Source: Streptococcus mitis
Lineage (GTDB): Bacteria; Bacillota; Bacilli; Lactobacillales; Streptococcaceae
Assembly: GCF_023109105.1 (NCBI RefSeq)
Contig: NZ_JALDTZ010000004.1
Location: forward strand, 1 to 64,000
DNA: 64,000 bases
Reading direction: 5' to 3'
The translations under genes and the position numbers were made by a program. Under the pieces are notes generated by a model that searched no databases, was not told the DNA's origin, and saw only the letters and a program-made list of their open reading frames with translations. This document shows, piece by piece, positions 1-14,288 of this stretch (within the stretch, counting starts at the first letter, position 1; the number at the start of each line of letters is the position of its first letter).

Positions 1-36
1 ATATAAAAATGGAGAGAACGACGATCGTCCTCTCCA
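1..36 (-). terminator. Second terminator-like hairpin downstream of eno
   Basis: On the minus strand GGAGAG and CTCTCC enclose a self-complementary GACGATCGTC core, giving a long stem that is followed by ATTTTTAT. It lies beyond the primary eno terminator and may act as a back-up, or it may serve a gene left of the window. Confidence 0.55.
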
Positions 37-96
37 GATGTTAGCTTTTTTCAACCCACTACAGTTGACAAAGAGCCCTAAAAGGGTAGTAAAATA

Positions 97-137
97 AGAA
101 AAAGCACTAAGGGAAAGCGCCCCAAAGTGCTTATTTT
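97..137 (-). terminator. Intrinsic terminator of eno
   Basis: AAGCACT and AGTGCTT, plus an inner GGG/CCC, form a stem about 35 nt past the eno stop codon. Read on the minus strand the stem is followed by a T-rich tract (TTTTTCTTATTTT). The position and U-run fit a rho-independent terminator for enolase. Confidence 0.85.
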
Positions 138-170
138 AAAGGCTTTACGCCATCTAATCTAGAAATTAGA

Positions 171-1478
<1,308 letters not shown>

Positions 1479-1513
1479 TTACTCTCCTTATGAGTTAAAT
1501 TTTTTACACCTCT

Positions 1514-1542
1514 ATAATACCTTAAAACCCCTCCTTTTTCAA
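1514..1542 (-). promoter_or_regulatory. eno promoter (TTGAAA-17-TATTAT)
   Basis: On the minus strand TTGAAA (1537-1542) and TATTAT (1514-1519) are separated by exactly 17 bp, about 40 bp ahead of the eno start. This is a sigma-A-type promoter read directly from the sequence. Confidence 0.8.
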
Positions 1543-1623
1543 GAAAAAACGTTATCTTTGTGCAAATTTTCCTTAACTTTATAAAGTAATCGCTTTCTTT
1601 TGTCTGTTTTATTCTAACTTTTA

Positions 1624-1632
1624 TGATATACT
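1624..1632 (+). promoter_or_regulatory. Extended -10 promoter of the DUF1694 gene, leaderless architecture
   Basis: TGaTATACT ends 6 nt before the ATG at 1639, so transcription should start at or next to the A of the ATG. No ribosome binding site precedes the gene, and no clear -35 is visible. The same spacing occurs before ligA, the ABC-F gene and mutY. Confidence 0.65.
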
Positions 1633-1638
1633 GTTTTC

Positions 1639-2085
1639 ATGACAGATTTATCAAAACAATTACTTGAAAAAGCTCATGGTGGAGCAAAATTAAATCCAGA
1701 TGAGCAAAGACGCTATCTTGGCACTTTTGAGGAAAGAGTTCTTGGATATGCAGATATTGACACAGCAAATAGCCCTCAGTTAGAAAAAGGCTTTTTATCT
1801 ATTTTAGAAAATCTTCAGGAAAAAGCAGAACCACTATTTGTGAAGATTTCACCAAATATCGAATTTGACAAGCAAGTTTTCTACTTAAAAGAATCTAAAG
1901 AAACTGATAGTCAAGCTACCATCGTATCCGAAGAGCATACTTCTTCTCCTTTTGGCCTGATTATCCATAGCAATGCACCAGTACAAGTAGAAGAAAAGGA
2001 CCTTCGACTTGCTTTTGCAAAACTTTGGGAAGATAAAAAGGAAGAACCAGCCAAAACATCCATCTGGAAGAAATGGTTTGGCTAA
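1639..2085 (+). CDS. DUF1694 (YueI-like) family protein
   Basis: 148 aa, cytosolic, no membrane segments. The sequence resembles the DUF1694/YueI family of Firmicutes, small proteins of unknown role; conserved-looking parts are [17 protein letters not shown] near residues 30-46 and a Lys/Trp-rich C-terminus. It is divergent from eno and converges on glycerate kinase, with the two stop regions overlapping by 4 bp. The ATG lies only 6 nt after an extended -10 box and lacks a Shine-Dalgarno sequence, which suggests leaderless translation. Recognition is by family resemblance only, and no biochemical function can be assigned. Confidence 0.8.
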   Translation: MTDLSKQLLEKAHGGAKLNPDEQRRYLGTFEERVLGYADIDTANSPQLEKGFLSILENLQEKAEPLFVKISPNIEFDKQVFYLKESKETDSQATIVSEEHTSSPFGLIIHSNAPVQVEEKDLRLAFAKLWEDKKEEPAKTSIWKKWFG

Positions 2086-3197
2086 ATATTGCGCATATTT
2101 AATAAATGCCCTATATTGGCAACCGTGCGCTCCAGATAAAGACTGGCATTTTTCAAACTATCTTCTAGAGGTTCACTTTTCTCCAAAATTGAAAAAGCCG
2201 CTTGGATATTCTCAAATGGTAGGGAAGGTAAATCCTCAGCAATACTACCACAAATAGCAATGACAGGAACTCCGACAGGGGTTCTTTTTGCAACACCAAT
2301 AGGCGCTTTACCTGCTAGGCTTTGACGATCTAGCCTTCCTTCTCCTACAACTACCAAGTCAGCATGTAAAACTTTCTTATCAAAGTTGATTAAGTTCAAG
2401 CAGGTATCAATTCCAGACACGATATTTGCCTGAGCAAAGGCACACAAACCGCCAGCAAGGCCTCCCCCAGCTCCTGCTCCTTTAATTTCCAATGTTACAG
2501 GTGAGGCTTTTTCATAAAAATCTTGGATTGCCTGATCTACGACTGCAAACATAGTAGGATGTAGGCCTTTTTGCTTGCCAAAAGTGTAAGTCGCACCTTG
2601 ATGACCGCATAAGGGACTTACGACATCTGCTAAAATACGAATTTGAACATCTTCAGGAATTTCATAGCGATTTTCTGTTGAAACAGAAGCTAAGTTTAAT
2701 AAGGACTGACCGTAAGCAGGCAATACATTTCCATCCTTATCATAAAATTGATAACCCAATCCAGCAGCGATCCCAATTCCTCCGTCATTACTGGCAGTGC
2801 CACCAACGCCGATATAGATTTCTTTAATCCCTTGAGCAATGAGATGACGAATCAACTCTCCAATACCACGAGTTTGGATTTTAAGTGGATTTCGTTTCTC
2901 TAGCGGAATCTTTTCAAGGCCAACTAAATCAGCAACTTCAAATAGCACCAGTTCCCCTTTTTGAAAATAGCGCATGGCTTCTTTTTGTCCAAAAGGTCCT
3001 GTCACTTGGAACCATTTTTCTTCAAGATCGAGAGAATGTCGAATAGCATCTACTGTACCTTCTCCCCCATCACCAACAGGGCAGAGGAGACAGTCTACAT
3101 CTGCTATCGATTGTTGGAAGCCTCTTTTTATTGCTTCAGCTACCTGTTGAGCGGACAAGCTTTCCTTAAATGAATCTGGTGCAATTACAATCTTCAT
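2082..3197 (-). CDS. glxK: Glycerate kinase
   Basis: About 371 aa, GarK/GlxK family. It phosphorylates D-glycerate with ATP and feeds lower glycolysis. Seen in the sequence: the N-terminal [14 protein letters not shown], the Gly-rich [24 protein letters not shown] and the C-terminal [10 protein letters not shown] motif. I chose the ATG at 3195-3197 because GAGGGA precedes it at good spacing; the reading frame stays open to an ATG at 3207-3209, four codons upstream. The gene starts 8 bp after the SerB-like gene, so the two are probably co-transcribed. The 3' end overlaps the converging DUF1694 gene by 4 bp. Confidence 0.92.
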   Translation of the reverse strand: MKIVIAPDSFKESLSAQQVAEAIKRGFQQSIADVDCLLCPVGDGGEGTVDAIRHSLDLEEKWFQVTGPFGQKEAMRYFQKGELVLFEVADLVGLEKIPLEKRNPLKIQTRGIGELIRHLIAQGIKEIYIGVGGTASNDGGIGIAAGLGYQFYDKDGNVLPAYGQSLLNLASVSTENRYEIPEDVQIRILADVVSPLCGHQGATYTFGKQKGLHPTMFAVVDQAIQDFYEKASPVTLEIKGAGAGGGLAGGLCAFAQANIVSGIDTCLNLINFDKKVLHADLVVVGEGRLDRQSLAGKAPIGVAKRTPVGVPVIAICGSIAEDLPSLPFENIQAAFSILEKSEPLEDSLKNASLYLERTVANIGHLLNMRNI

Positions 3198-3205
3198 ATT
3201 TTCCC

Positions 3206-3850
3206 TCATTCTAAACAGTCAATCAAAGGAAGAACTTCTAAAAAATCCCTCTTGTCAACATGATTCGGTATTTCTTTTTTGAGCACTTCTTTGGCACAAA
3301 AGGCAATTCCCAATCCCGCTGACTTCAACATCAATAAATCATTAGCCCCGTCACCGATTGCAATCGTTCTTTCTTTAGGAAGTTTTAGTTTCTCTCTCCA
3401 TTTTTCCAGAGTCTCTTTTTTGACCTGAGGACTGATAATTTGTCCAACTAATTTCCCTGTTAGAAAGCCACCTTTGACTTCCAGTTGGTTGGCAGAGAAA
3501 TAGGTAATACCAAGTGATTTTGCTAATCTCGCAACTATTGGTGTAAAACCACCTGACACCAGACCGACTAGGATTCCATTCTTTTGGAGAATAGAGATAA
3601 ATTTCTGTGCATTTGGCGATAGATGAATGGAGTTGAAAACTTTATCAAAGACCGAAACAGGAAGACCTTCCAGCAAGGACACTCTTTTTCTTAAACTGCT
3701 TTCAAAGTCTAACTCTCCTCGCATTGCCCGACTTGTAATCTGCGAAATTTCCTCCTCACAACCTGCCTCTCTACCCAAAAGATTAATCACTTCTTCTAGG
3801 ATTAAGGTTCCATCAACATCCACAACACACAAACCTTTTACTTGAGACAT
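3206..3850 (-). CDS. HAD-IB family phosphatase, SerB-like
   Basis: 214 aa. The nucleophile motif is VDVDGTLI near residues 9-16; classical SerB proteins usually have DxDSTLI. The late motif [10 protein letters not shown] supplies the Mg-binding aspartates. This family removes phosphate from small phosphoesters, and phosphoserine (last step of serine synthesis) is the commonest substrate. It is co-directional with and almost abuts glycerate kinase, which suggests a shared 3-carbon or serine-related role. A ribosome site (gaggag) lies before the ATG. The substrate cannot be fixed from sequence, so I do not assign serB firmly. Confidence 0.85.
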   Translation of the reverse strand: MSQVKGLCVVDVDGTLILEEVINLLGREAGCEEEISQITSRAMRGELDFESSLRKRVSLLEGLPVSVFDKVFNSIHLSPNAQKFISILQKNGILVGLVSGGFTPIVARLAKSLGITYFSANQLEVKGGFLTGKLVGQIISPQVKKETLEKWREKLKLPKERTIAIGDGANDLLMLKSAGLGIAFCAKEVLKKEIPNHVDKRDFLEVLPLIDCLE

Positions 3851-3873
3851 CAGTTCTCCTCTCTAAATAGCCT

Positions 3874-3904
3874 AAAAATCGTATGAAGTCATCATACGAT
3901 TTTA
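3874..3904. terminator. Bidirectional terminator after glgA
   Basis: TCGTATGA and TCATACGA form an 8-bp perfect stem with a 5-nt loop, flanked by an A-run on one side and a T-run on the other. It sits 5 bp past the glgA stop and about 24 bp before the SerB-like gene, so it ends the glycogen operon. Confidence 0.8.
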
Positions 3905-3908
3905 TCTA

Positions 3909-5342
3909 TTAGTTAACTAAGCTTTGGTACAAGTCTAGGTATGACTTGCAGGCTGTATCCCATGAGAAATCACACTCCATAGCTTGTTTTTGTAAGTTTC
4001 TCCAAACGTCAGGATGGTTTCTATACAAATCCAAAGCTGTTTGGAAAGTCCAATTCAACCAGTAAGGAGATAGATTGTCAAAGCTAAAGCCAGTACCGCT
4101 TCCTTCGATTGGATTGAAGGCTTTAACGGTATCTCGCAAGCCACCAACTTCATGGACCAATGGCAAGGTTCCGTAACGCATCGCCATCATTTGAGACAAG
4201 CCACATGGTTCAAAACGACTTGGCATGAGGAAGAGGTCACAAGCGGCGTAGATTTCTTGAGCTAGTTTGACATCAAAAGTGATATTTGCTGATAGCTTGT
4301 CTGGATAGATCTGAGCAAACCATGAGAAAGCTCCTGCAAATGCTGGATCACCAGTTCCCAAAAGAACAATCTGAACATCATTTTGCAAGAGATGGTGCAG
4401 ACTTTCCACCACCACATCAAAACCTTTTTGACGTGTCAAACGAGAAACAATTCCCACCAGAGAAACGTCAGATCTAACTGGCAATCCAACTCTCTCTTGT
4501 AATTTCGCCTTGTTCTGAGCTTTACCAGACAAATCTTCCTGATTAAAATGATAATCTAATAGAGCATCCGTCTGAGGATTATACAGGTCAGCATCAATCC
4601 CATTCACGATACCAGAAACTTTACCAGACTCCATTCGAAGAATCTGATCCAAGTTACATCCGAACTGACTAGTCATAATTTCATGAGCATAGCTAGGCGA
4701 AACGGTTGACACACGGTCTGCGTAAAGAATTCCAGCCTTCATCCAGTTCAGACAGTTGTTCCAGCGAAGGGTGCCATCAGCATAACGTTCAAAGCCAACT
4801 CCAAACAAATCCCATAACATTCCTTCTGAGAATTGTCCTTGGAATTCCAAATTATGAATGGTTAAAACAGTTTTAATTCCATGATAGGCTTGAATCCAAC
4901 GGTATTTTTCCTTTAACAAGAACGGAATCATAGCTGTATGGTAGTCATGAACATGGAGAAGGTCAGGGATAAAGTCAATTCTTTCCATAGCCTCAATGGC
5001 AGCAAGTTGGAAGAAAGCAAAGCGTTCTCCGTCATCAAAATCACCGTAAACATGACCACGGAAGAAATAATATTGGTTGTCAATAAAGTAGAAGGTTACA
5101 CCGTTTAAGACGGTTTTCTTAATTCCACAATACTGTCTGCGCCAACCAACACTCACTTCAAAATGAAGAACATCTTCAATCTGATCTCCAAATTTAGCCT
5201 CTACCATGTCATAGTAGGGTAAAATCACTGCAACTTCATGTCCAGCTTTTACCAGTGATTTAGGAAGAGCGCCAATGACGTCTCCCAAACCACCTGTTTT
5301 TGAAAAGGGTGCACCCTCAGCTGCTACAAATAAAATTTTCAT
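3909..5342 (-). CDS. glgA: Glycogen synthase (ADP-glucose)
   Basis: 477 aa, GT5 family, normal length. It transfers glucose from ADP-glucose to the non-reducing end of an alpha-1,4-glucan. Visible motifs are the N-terminal KTGGLGDV loop that binds ADP-glucose, HNLEFQGQF, and the C-terminal GT-B half with [13 protein letters not shown] and [18 protein letters not shown], which holds the catalytic glutamate. It is the last gene of glgB-glgC-glgD-glgA, and its start overlaps the end of glgD by 4 bp (ATGA type), so translation is probably coupled. Confidence 0.97.
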   Translation of the reverse strand: MKILFVAAEGAPFSKTGGLGDVIGALPKSLVKAGHEVAVILPYYDMVEAKFGDQIEDVLHFEVSVGWRRQYCGIKKTVLNGVTFYFIDNQYYFFRGHVYGDFDDGERFAFFQLAAIEAMERIDFIPDLLHVHDYHTAMIPFLLKEKYRWIQAYHGIKTVLTIHNLEFQGQFSEGMLWDLFGVGFERYADGTLRWNNCLNWMKAGILYADRVSTVSPSYAHEIMTSQFGCNLDQILRMESGKVSGIVNGIDADLYNPQTDALLDYHFNQEDLSGKAQNKAKLQERVGLPVRSDVSLVGIVSRLTRQKGFDVVVESLHHLLQNDVQIVLLGTGDPAFAGAFSWFAQIYPDKLSANITFDVKLAQEIYAACDLFLMPSRFEPCGLSQMMAMRYGTLPLVHEVGGLRDTVKAFNPIEGSGTGFSFDNLSPYWLNWTFQTALDLYRNHPDVWRNLQKQAMECDFSWDTACKSYLDLYQSLVN

Positions 5343-6478
5343 GAATGAATATCCTCTGTTACTTTAGCACCTTTCTTAACGACAACTGGATGTTCTGCAG
5401 TTCCTCGAATCACAACGCCATCCGCAACTTCAACACCCTTATCCAAGATAGCATATTCGACTTGAGCACCTTCTCCAATAACGACACGAGGGAAGAGTAG
5501 GCTATCTTTAACCAAGCTATCCTTATGTACATGAATATTACGTGATAAAACAGAATTATCCACTTGACCCTCAATGATACTACCAGAAGCAAACTGAGAA
5601 GTGCTTACCTTAGATGTGTTAGCGTAGTAAGTTGGTTCTTCATTCTTAACCTTTGTATAAATCTTTTGGTTTGGTGAGAAGAGTGAGTAGAATTTTTGAG
5701 ATTCAAGCATATCTTTGTTAGCTTGGTAATAAGACTCTACAGAATGAATATTTGCCAGATAACCTGTGTACTCGTAGGCAAAAGCTCCTTCTTTAGCAGC
5801 TAAATCACGTAATACATAGCGCAATTTCTCTGGATGTTCTTTCTTAGCTTCTTCTTCCAAGCGTTCAATCAACCACGGTGTATCAACTACGAAGATATCT
5901 GTAGACATGTTGTAAACTTCATCTGTTGACTTGCTATCAAAAAGTTTATGAGAACGGACATGGTCTGTTTCATCCACTTCTAAGATTGCATTTACTTCTG
6001 AAATATCTTTTTTAGCTAGTTTTTTATAAACTACAGTGATAGGCCCTTTTGCTGCATTATGTAGGTGGAATACTTGATTCAAATCAATATTAATCAGAAC
6101 ATCGCAGTTTAGGGCAACCGTTTGGTTTGACCCAGAACGTTTCAAATAAGTAAGAAGCTGTTGGTAGTATTCTTTTCCAACTGTGCTACTTTCCACACGG
6201 GTATTGTAAATACCTAGATAGTAGTGGCTAAGAAGAGTTGATAAGCCCCACTCACGCCCAGAACGGATATGGTCAAAGACTGAACTGATATTGTCTTGTT
6301 GGAAAATACCAAAGATACTACGGACACCAGCATTAGCAAGACTTGAAAGCGGGAAGTCAATCAAGCGATATTTCCCACCAAATGGCAAACTAGCTACTGG
6401 ACGGTGATCTGTCAATGTTGACATATCATGAAAACCAACTGTGTTTCCTAAAATGGCAGAATATTTATCAATCTTCAT
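5339..6478 (-). CDS. glgD: Glucose-1-phosphate adenylyltransferase subunit GlgD
   Basis: 379 aa. It is homologous to GlgC, with a nucleotidyltransferase N-terminus and a left-handed beta-helix C-terminus (hexapeptide-like [15 protein letters not shown]). The GGxGxRL nucleotide-binding signature of GlgC is not intact here: the region reads [15 protein letters not shown]. In Firmicutes GlgD is the regulatory partner that boosts GlgC activity in a heteromer, which fits this loss. The gene overlaps glgC by 11 bp upstream and glgA by 4 bp downstream. Confidence 0.95.
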   Translation of the reverse strand: MKIDKYSAILGNTVGFHDMSTLTDHRPVASLPFGGKYRLIDFPLSSLANAGVRSIFGIFQQDNISSVFDHIRSGREWGLSTLLSHYYLGIYNTRVESSTVGKEYYQQLLTYLKRSGSNQTVALNCDVLINIDLNQVFHLHNAAKGPITVVYKKLAKKDISEVNAILEVDETDHVRSHKLFDSKSTDEVYNMSTDIFVVDTPWLIERLEEEAKKEHPEKLRYVLRDLAAKEGAFAYEYTGYLANIHSVESYYQANKDMLESQKFYSLFSPNQKIYTKVKNEEPTYYANTSKVSTSQFASGSIIEGQVDNSVLSRNIHVHKDSLVKDSLLFPRVVIGEGAQVEYAILDKGVEVADGVVIRGTAEHPVVVKKGAKVTEDIHS

Positions 6479-7610
6479 CTGTTGCTACCCCCACTACTTC
6501 ATCATATCCTACAACTTGTACTTCTTCTGTTCCATCAATTTCGACACCATCGGAAATAACTGCACCTTCACCAATAATAGCACGTTTGATTTTAGCTCCC
6601 TGACCAACAATCGCTCCACTCATGATAACTGAATCTACTACTTCTGCCCCTTCGCGAACTTGCGCTCCTGTTGAAAGGATAGAATGTTTAACAGTTCCAT
6701 CTACGAAACAGCCATCAACAACCAAAGAATCTTCCACATGAGCATTTGCCCCAAGGAAGTTGGGTGGTGAAATTAAGTTTCTTGAGTAAATCTTCCATTG
6801 ACGGTTACGACTGTCCAAGGCATTTTCTGGAGAAATGTACTCCATGTTGGCTTCCCAAAGCGACTCAATAGTACCAACATCTTTCCAGTAACCACTAAAT
6901 TCATAAGCATAGACACTTTCACCTGACTCAAGGTAATTTGGAATGACATTTTTACCGAAGTCTGACATATCGACATTGCTCTTTTCAGCAGCAACAAGCA
7001 TATTGCGAAGACGTTGCCAATCAAAGATATAAATCCCCATAGAAGCTTTGGTAGATTTAGGTTGAGCTGGTTTTTCTTCAAATTCAACAATGCGATTGTT
7101 TGCATCTGTATTCATGATACCAAAACGACTTGCTTCTTTAAGAGGAACATCAAGAACTGCTACTGTCAAGCTGGCATTATTATCCTTATGAGACTGAAGC
7201 ATATCATCATAATCCATTTTGTAGATGTGGTCCCCAGATAGAATCAAAACATACTCAGGATTAACACTGTCGATATAGTCGATATTTTGGTAGATTGCGT
7301 GGCTAGTCCCCTCAAACCAACGATTTCCTTCACTTGCAGAATAAGGTTGAAGAATAGAGACACCAGAATTGATACCGTCTAGTCCCCAGCTTGAACCGTT
7401 CCCAATATGGTTATTGAGAGCAAGTGGTTGGTACTGTGTAATGACTCCAACATTGTTGATGCCTGAGTTGGCACAGTTTGAAAGAGCAAAGTCAATGATA
7501 CGGTAGCGCCCACCAAATTGCACAGCTGGTTTTGCGATGCTTTGAGTGAGTTTACCGAGACGAGTTCCTTGCCCACCAGCAAGAATCAAAGCTAACATTT
7601 CATTCTTCAT
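6468..7610 (-). CDS. glgC: Glucose-1-phosphate adenylyltransferase, catalytic subunit
   Basis: 380 aa. It makes ADP-glucose from glucose-1-phosphate and ATP, the committed step of glycogen synthesis. The N-terminus carries the intact [15 protein letters not shown] loop followed by [20 protein letters not shown]; the DHIYKMDY and EEKPAQPKS motifs follow, then beta-helix repeats from about residue 290. It lies between glgB (11-bp overlap) and glgD. The glucose-1-phosphate would come from the pgm product encoded at 18468. Confidence 0.97.
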   Translation of the reverse strand: MKNEMLALILAGGQGTRLGKLTQSIAKPAVQFGGRYRIIDFALSNCANSGINNVGVITQYQPLALNNHIGNGSSWGLDGINSGVSILQPYSASEGNRWFEGTSHAIYQNIDYIDSVNPEYVLILSGDHIYKMDYDDMLQSHKDNNASLTVAVLDVPLKEASRFGIMNTDANNRIVEFEEKPAQPKSTKASMGIYIFDWQRLRNMLVAAEKSNVDMSDFGKNVIPNYLESGESVYAYEFSGYWKDVGTIESLWEANMEYISPENALDSRNRQWKIYSRNLISPPNFLGANAHVEDSLVVDGCFVDGTVKHSILSTGAQVREGAEVVDSVIMSGAIVGQGAKIKRAIIGEGAVISDGVEIDGTEEVQVVGYDEVVGVATDED

Positions 7611-9528
7611 TTTCTACTCCTTTTTGGTTTTTACTTGTGACAGTTTTAGTAGGTTTCAAGCGACGCTTGATTTTCCATATACTTGCTCCCATAGCCGGTA
7701 GGGTAAAGGTCAAGGTTTGCTCATAATCTTTCCATAGTCCTTCTTGCGTTTGAACAGTTTGGTTATGTTCTTTCCAGACACCGCCCCACTCTTCTAATTC
7801 AGTATTCCAGACTTCTTCGTAGATCCCTGCAACAGGTAGTCCGATTGTAAAATCTTTTCGTTCAACAGGTGCCATATTAAAGACACAGACTAACATATCA
7901 TCCTTCTTACCCTTACGGATGAAGGAAAGAACACTCTGGTCTCGATTATCCGCATCGATGATTTCAATACCATCATAGCTGGTATCAATTTCCCACAGAC
8001 AGCGGTGGTCTTTGTAAAACTGATTTAGCTGAGAAGTGAAATACTTCATCTTAGCATTCATTGGATCTTCTAGGTTAGACCATTCCAACTGTTCTTCAGA
8101 TTTCCATTCTAGAAATTGCCCATATTCACTACCCATGAAGAGCAATTTTTTACCTGGGTGACAAATTTGGTAAGTGTAGAGATTGCGCAAGCCTGCGAAT
8201 TGATTGTAGCGATCTCCCCACATCTTGTGCATCATACTCTTTTTGCCATGAACCACTTCATCGTGCGAGAATGGTAGGAGATAATTCTCCTTGAAGACAT
8301 ACATAAAGCTGAAAGTCACCAGGTTAAAGTCATATTTACGATAAATCGGATCTTCTTCATAGAAACGGAGAATGTCATTCATCCAACCCATATTCCATTT
8401 ATAGTCAAACCCAAGACCATCTGAATCCTTAGTGTCAGTAATCTGAGTAGCAGATGAACTTTCCTCAGCTATCATCATAACGTCTGGATGAACTAGTTTA
8501 ATCACATCATTCAAGCGTTGAAGGAAATAATAACCCTCATAGTTGAGATTGCCACCATCTTTATTAGGAGTCCATGGAGCATCATCGTAGTCAAGATAAA
8601 GCATGTTGCTAACCGCATCCACGCGAATACCATCTAAATGATAAAAATCAATCCAGAACTTAATACTAGAGATCAAGAAAGACTGGACTTCATTCTTTCC
8701 AAGATCAAAATTAAGTGCTCCCCAACCGTAGTTATGAGCCTTATTATGGTCTTGGTATTCAAAAGTCGGTGTTCCATCATAATAGGCCAAGGCATCATCA
8801 TTGATAGTAAAGTGACCAGGTACCCAATCTACAATAACGCCAATGTTATTTAAGTGACATTCTTCAACAAAATCTTGAAACTCTTCAGGACGACCATAGG
8901 CATGCTCAAGAGCAAAGTAACCCATAAGCTGATAGCCCCAACTCAAACCTAGTGGGTGAGACATCAGGGGCATAAACTCAATGTGAGTATAATTCATCTC
9001 AACCAAGTAAGGAATGAGTTCATCTTTCAATTGAGCAAAACTATAGGGGCTGCCATCCGGATTTCTCTTCCAAGAGCCAGCATGAGCCTCATAAATATTG
9101 ACAGGACGCTCTTCAAAGCTCAAGCGTTTTCTACGGGCTAGCCAGAGGCCATCCTTCCATTTCTTTTCTGGAATATCTGTTAAAATAGCCCCAGTACCAG
9201 GTCGTGCCTCATATCGAACAGCCAAAGGGTCAATCTTCATCAGCTGATGACCATTTGCACGCGTGATATGGTACTTATAAATTTGGCCTTCTTGAGCAAG
9301 ACTAGTAAAGACTTCCCAGACTCCAAATTCATTCCGTTCCATCGGAATTTGATTTTCAACCCAATTGGTGAAATCCCCTACCAAGTGAACAGCCTGAGCA
9401 TTAGGCGCCCACACACGAAAAGTATAGCCATACTCTCCATTTTTTTCTTCCCTATGAGCTCCCAGATAGTGCTGGAGGTGAAAATTTTCACCTGTCACAA
9501 AGGTTTCTAAAGCTTGTTTCTTATCCAT
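7600..9528 (-). CDS. glgB: 1,4-alpha-glucan branching enzyme
   Basis: 642 aa, GH13. It cuts an alpha-1,4 chain and reattaches it as an alpha-1,6 branch. The N-terminal CBM48 domain ([20 protein letters not shown]) is followed by the GH13 barrel with the conserved VDWVPGHF, the nucleophile motif [12 protein letters not shown], the acid in MIAEESS and the [15 protein letters not shown] block. A Lys-rich tail follows the C-terminal beta domain. It is the first gene of the glg operon, with TAGGAGGG before its ATG, a sigma-A promoter and a cre site immediately upstream. Confidence 0.97.
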   Translation of the reverse strand: MDKKQALETFVTGENFHLQHYLGAHREEKNGEYGYTFRVWAPNAQAVHLVGDFTNWVENQIPMERNEFGVWEVFTSLAQEGQIYKYHITRANGHQLMKIDPLAVRYEARPGTGAILTDIPEKKWKDGLWLARRKRLSFEERPVNIYEAHAGSWKRNPDGSPYSFAQLKDELIPYLVEMNYTHIEFMPLMSHPLGLSWGYQLMGYFALEHAYGRPEEFQDFVEECHLNNIGVIVDWVPGHFTINDDALAYYDGTPTFEYQDHNKAHNYGWGALNFDLGKNEVQSFLISSIKFWIDFYHLDGIRVDAVSNMLYLDYDDAPWTPNKDGGNLNYEGYYFLQRLNDVIKLVHPDVMMIAEESSSATQITDTKDSDGLGFDYKWNMGWMNDILRFYEEDPIYRKYDFNLVTFSFMYVFKENYLLPFSHDEVVHGKKSMMHKMWGDRYNQFAGLRNLYTYQICHPGKKLLFMGSEYGQFLEWKSEEQLEWSNLEDPMNAKMKYFTSQLNQFYKDHRCLWEIDTSYDGIEIIDADNRDQSVLSFIRKGKKDDMLVCVFNMAPVERKDFTIGLPVAGIYEEVWNTELEEWGGVWKEHNQTVQTQEGLWKDYEQTLTFTLPAMGASIWKIKRRLKPTKTVTSKNQKGVENEE

Positions 9529-9543
9529 ACACCCTCCTAATTC

Positions 9544-9557
9544 TGTAAGCGTTTTCT
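9544..9557 (-). promoter_or_regulatory. CcpA-binding cre site of the glg operon
   Basis: TGTAAGCGTTTTCT matches the cre consensus TGWAARCGYTWNCW at all 14 positions. It lies just downstream of the -10 box, over the expected transcript start and leader, where bound CcpA would block transcription. Carbon catabolite repression of glycogen synthesis is the inference. Confidence 0.85.
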
Positions 9558-9565
9558 ATAGATTT

Positions 9566-9594
9566 ATTATACTACCTTTTTAGGGAAGATTCAA
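9566..9594 (-). promoter_or_regulatory. glgB promoter (TTGAAT-17-TATAAT)
   Basis: On the minus strand TTGAAT (9589-9594) and TATAAT (9566-9571) are 17 bp apart and about 38 bp ahead of the glgB start. Together with the cre site this drives glgBCDA. The rest of the 318-bp gap to pulA holds only AT-rich DNA and the pulA terminator. Confidence 0.85.
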
Positions 9595-9764
9595 GTAAAT
9601 TACGGAATTTACAAAAAAATCTTTTGAAAGTCTTCAACAAATTCACTGATGTGTTCACTTGTAAATCAAGAAATTTTCAGAAACGCTTTGAAAACGAATT
9701 GTTTTTTTATAATACTATCATAAAGTTCGTTATTTTCCTAACAAAAATGTGATTTTAAGTAAAA

Positions 9765-9803
9765 AAATAAACCAGGAAACGAATTTCCTGATTTTATTGT
9801 TTT
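9765..9803. terminator. Terminator after the pullulanase gene
   Basis: CAGGAAA and TTTCCTG form a stem around CGAA, flanked by AAATAAA/TTTTATT, so it could work in both directions. It lies about 45-80 bp past the pullulanase stop and separates it from the glg promoter. Confidence 0.75.
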
Positions 9804-9846
9804 AAGAGAAACGGTACTGCAAATGAATTTAAATTGTAAATCTACT

Positions 9847-12126
9847 CTACAAGACTTTAAAGACGCTGGCACTAACACCACCAACCATGTCTTTATCAGC
9901 TAAATGGCTATTCGTCACCAAGAGTTCGAGATTTCCTGCATTTTCAAACTGGAAATCTTGCCCTTTAGCATTAAAGACAACCAATAGATGTTCTTCACCA
10001 TGAATCTCATAGATAATCCAACCGCTATGTTCGTGGGCTGAATGAACAAAGACATGATGGTAAATGTCATCATAAGTAGGGTAAGAAAAGGCACTGGTTT
10101 CTGTCTTCAATCGAATCATCTGACGGATAAAGTCAATGCTGTCTTGACGCTCATTAAGCAAGTCCCAGTTGACTTGATTCACACTGTCTGGAGCATTATA
10201 GCTATTCATAGCACGCTCTCTATCATCATGGGTCAACTCACCATTTTCGCCAGTCGCAACTAGTTTGGTACGACCAAATTCTTGACCAATTTCCATAAAG
10301 GCCATCCCCTGCATGAGTAGATTCATGGCTGTGGCAGTTTCGACCTTGCGCATAATTTGCTCTGAACTTTGGTCTGGATGTAGGGTTGCCAACAAATCAT
10401 GAAGATTGTAATTGTCATGGGCTTCCACATAGTTAAGCACTTGATTTGGATGTGTATAGGTTCCTAATTCACGACTGCCTAGAATTGCTTTGGCTAGAAT
10501 AGGCTCTGTCGCAGCACCACTAACAAAACCTGACTTGATAGCACCGTAGACTTCTCCACCTTTGACAGCATCACGCTGATTGTCATTAAAGAAACCAATG
10601 TTTGGCATCTGGTAGGCATTGTCCTTCTTGGCCTTATCATAAGGCGCAAGACCTGTTCCCATATCCCATCCTTCTCCATAAAGGATAATGTTAGGATCTA
10701 TTTCATCCAAGCTCTGACGAATCATCTGCATAGTCTTGACATCATGAATTCCCATCAAGTCAAAACGGAAGCCGTCAATATTGTATTCCTGTACCCAGTA
10801 CAGAAGAGAATCAATCATATACTTGCGGAACATTTCGTGTTCACTGGCTGTTTCATTTCCAACACCCGTTCCATTCTGGAAGGTCCCGTCTGGATTCATA
10901 CGATAATAGTAATCAGGAACAGTTGTTTGGAATGGCGCATCAACAACTGAGAAGGTGTGGTTATAGACTACATCCATAATAACACCAATGCCCGCATCGT
11001 GATAGGCTTGAACCATCGTTTTCAAATCACGAATAACCTGAGCTGGATCATCTGGATTAGTTGAAAGGCTGGTTTCTGGTGCGTTATAGTTTTGTGGATC
11101 ATAACCCCAGTTGTAGGTTACATTCCCATCCGCATCATATTCTTTATGACGGTCTGCAATTGGTTGCAACTGAACATAATTGTAGCCTATATTCTTGATG
11201 TAATCAAAAGCAGTTGACTGACCGTACTGGTTAACTGTTCCAGACTGAGCAGCACCCAAGAAAGTTCCTCGAAGATGTTCGTCTACACCTGAGGTCGGTG
11301 ATTTGGTCAAATCACGAATGTGCATTTCACAAATAACTGCCTTACATGGATTAGTCAAACGCCAAGTAGCCTCAGATCCATGCTTGACCTCGAAGTTTGC
11401 AACTTGCTTTTCTGCATGATTCAGGATAGCTGAACGTTTGCCATCAGGACTGGTTGCGATGGTGTAAGGGTCGCGTGTCAGTGTTTGGTGATGGGGGAAT
11501 TGGACTTGATACTGATAAGCCTTACCAGTCAAATCTTCCTCAACATCCAAACTCCAGACACCGATTGTATTGTCTTTATGGTTATAAGAGTAGCTATTTC
11601 CTCTCTCCATATCAAATATTTTCCAAACTGGAGCATCGTTAGCAGCTGATTCATAAACCACAACCTGCACTTCTGTCGCTGTTGGAGCCCAAAGGGCAAA
11701 ATGAGCCTGATTGTCCTCTACACGGCAACCCAATTCCCCTTGGTAACCCCAATGATGGTCAAAACTAGCACTGTTAATAGCCTTATCAAAGGCAAAAGGA
11801 TTTTGATTTTTATAGAAAGGACTGGCAATAGCAGGATTTTCAGAATAATAAATTCTATCATCCCCTTCCAAAATCCATACCTCTGTCAAAAGAGGATAGT
11901 GATTAAAACGGATAGCATATTCTTTACTGTTTTGACCTGTATGAACCACAAAATTCAAGCTTTCCAAAGCGTGGGCACTTGGATGTTCAAAACTAAATGA
12001 AGCACCAAAATAATCTTCTTTGTAGGTCAGTAAATCAATTCGCTGGTCCTGACTTTTTACAAAAGAGCAAGTGTCATATTCTCCATTCTTGCGATGGTAA
12101 TGAATACGCATAGGGTAATTAAACAT
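9847..12126 (-). CDS. pulA: Type I pullulanase, intracellular
   Basis: 759 aa, GH13_14. It hydrolyses alpha-1,6 branches of pullulan, glycogen or limit dextrins. Seen: N-terminal beta domains, then CBM48-like LWAPTATEVQVVVY, the type I pullulanase signature YNWGYDPQNYN, the nucleophile motif DGFRFDLMGIHD and the acid in LYGEGWDMGTG. There is no signal peptide and no LPXTG anchor, unlike the cell-wall pullulanase SpuA of pneumococcus, so it is expected in the cytosol. It lies upstream of the glg operon but has its own terminator. Probable role: debranching stored or imported glucans. Confidence 0.94.
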   Translation of the reverse strand: MFNYPMRIHYHRKNGEYDTCSFVKSQDQRIDLLTYKEDYFGASFSFEHPSAHALESLNFVVHTGQNSKEYAIRFNHYPLLTEVWILEGDDRIYYSENPAIASPFYKNQNPFAFDKAINSASFDHHWGYQGELGCRVEDNQAHFALWAPTATEVQVVVYESAANDAPVWKIFDMERGNSYSYNHKDNTIGVWSLDVEEDLTGKAYQYQVQFPHHQTLTRDPYTIATSPDGKRSAILNHAEKQVANFEVKHGSEATWRLTNPCKAVICEMHIRDLTKSPTSGVDEHLRGTFLGAAQSGTVNQYGQSTAFDYIKNIGYNYVQLQPIADRHKEYDADGNVTYNWGYDPQNYNAPETSLSTNPDDPAQVIRDLKTMVQAYHDAGIGVIMDVVYNHTFSVVDAPFQTTVPDYYYRMNPDGTFQNGTGVGNETASEHEMFRKYMIDSLLYWVQEYNIDGFRFDLMGIHDVKTMQMIRQSLDEIDPNIILYGEGWDMGTGLAPYDKAKKDNAYQMPNIGFFNDNQRDAVKGGEVYGAIKSGFVSGAATEPILAKAILGSRELGTYTHPNQVLNYVEAHDNYNLHDLLATLHPDQSSEQIMRKVETATAMNLLMQGMAFMEIGQEFGRTKLVATGENGELTHDDRERAMNSYNAPDSVNQVNWDLLNERQDSIDFIRQMIRLKTETSAFSYPTYDDIYHHVFVHSAHEHSGWIIYEIHGEEHLLVVFNAKGQDFQFENAGNLELLVTNSHLADKDMVGGVSASVFKVL

Positions 12127-12237
12127 TTTTTATTCTTCCTTCTTAATTTGTTTCTATTTCACTAATAAATGCTTAACAGGTTTTGTTCCAATTAACAAGT
12201 ATTGTCATACTGTCTAAACTCTGCTTTTAAACGATCA

Positions 12238-14232
<1,995 letters not shown>

Positions 14233-14288
14233 ACGAGAAGGGCGGAAAAAACACTTAGATTGTAATTATTTTTGAAGTCCAAGCAAAC

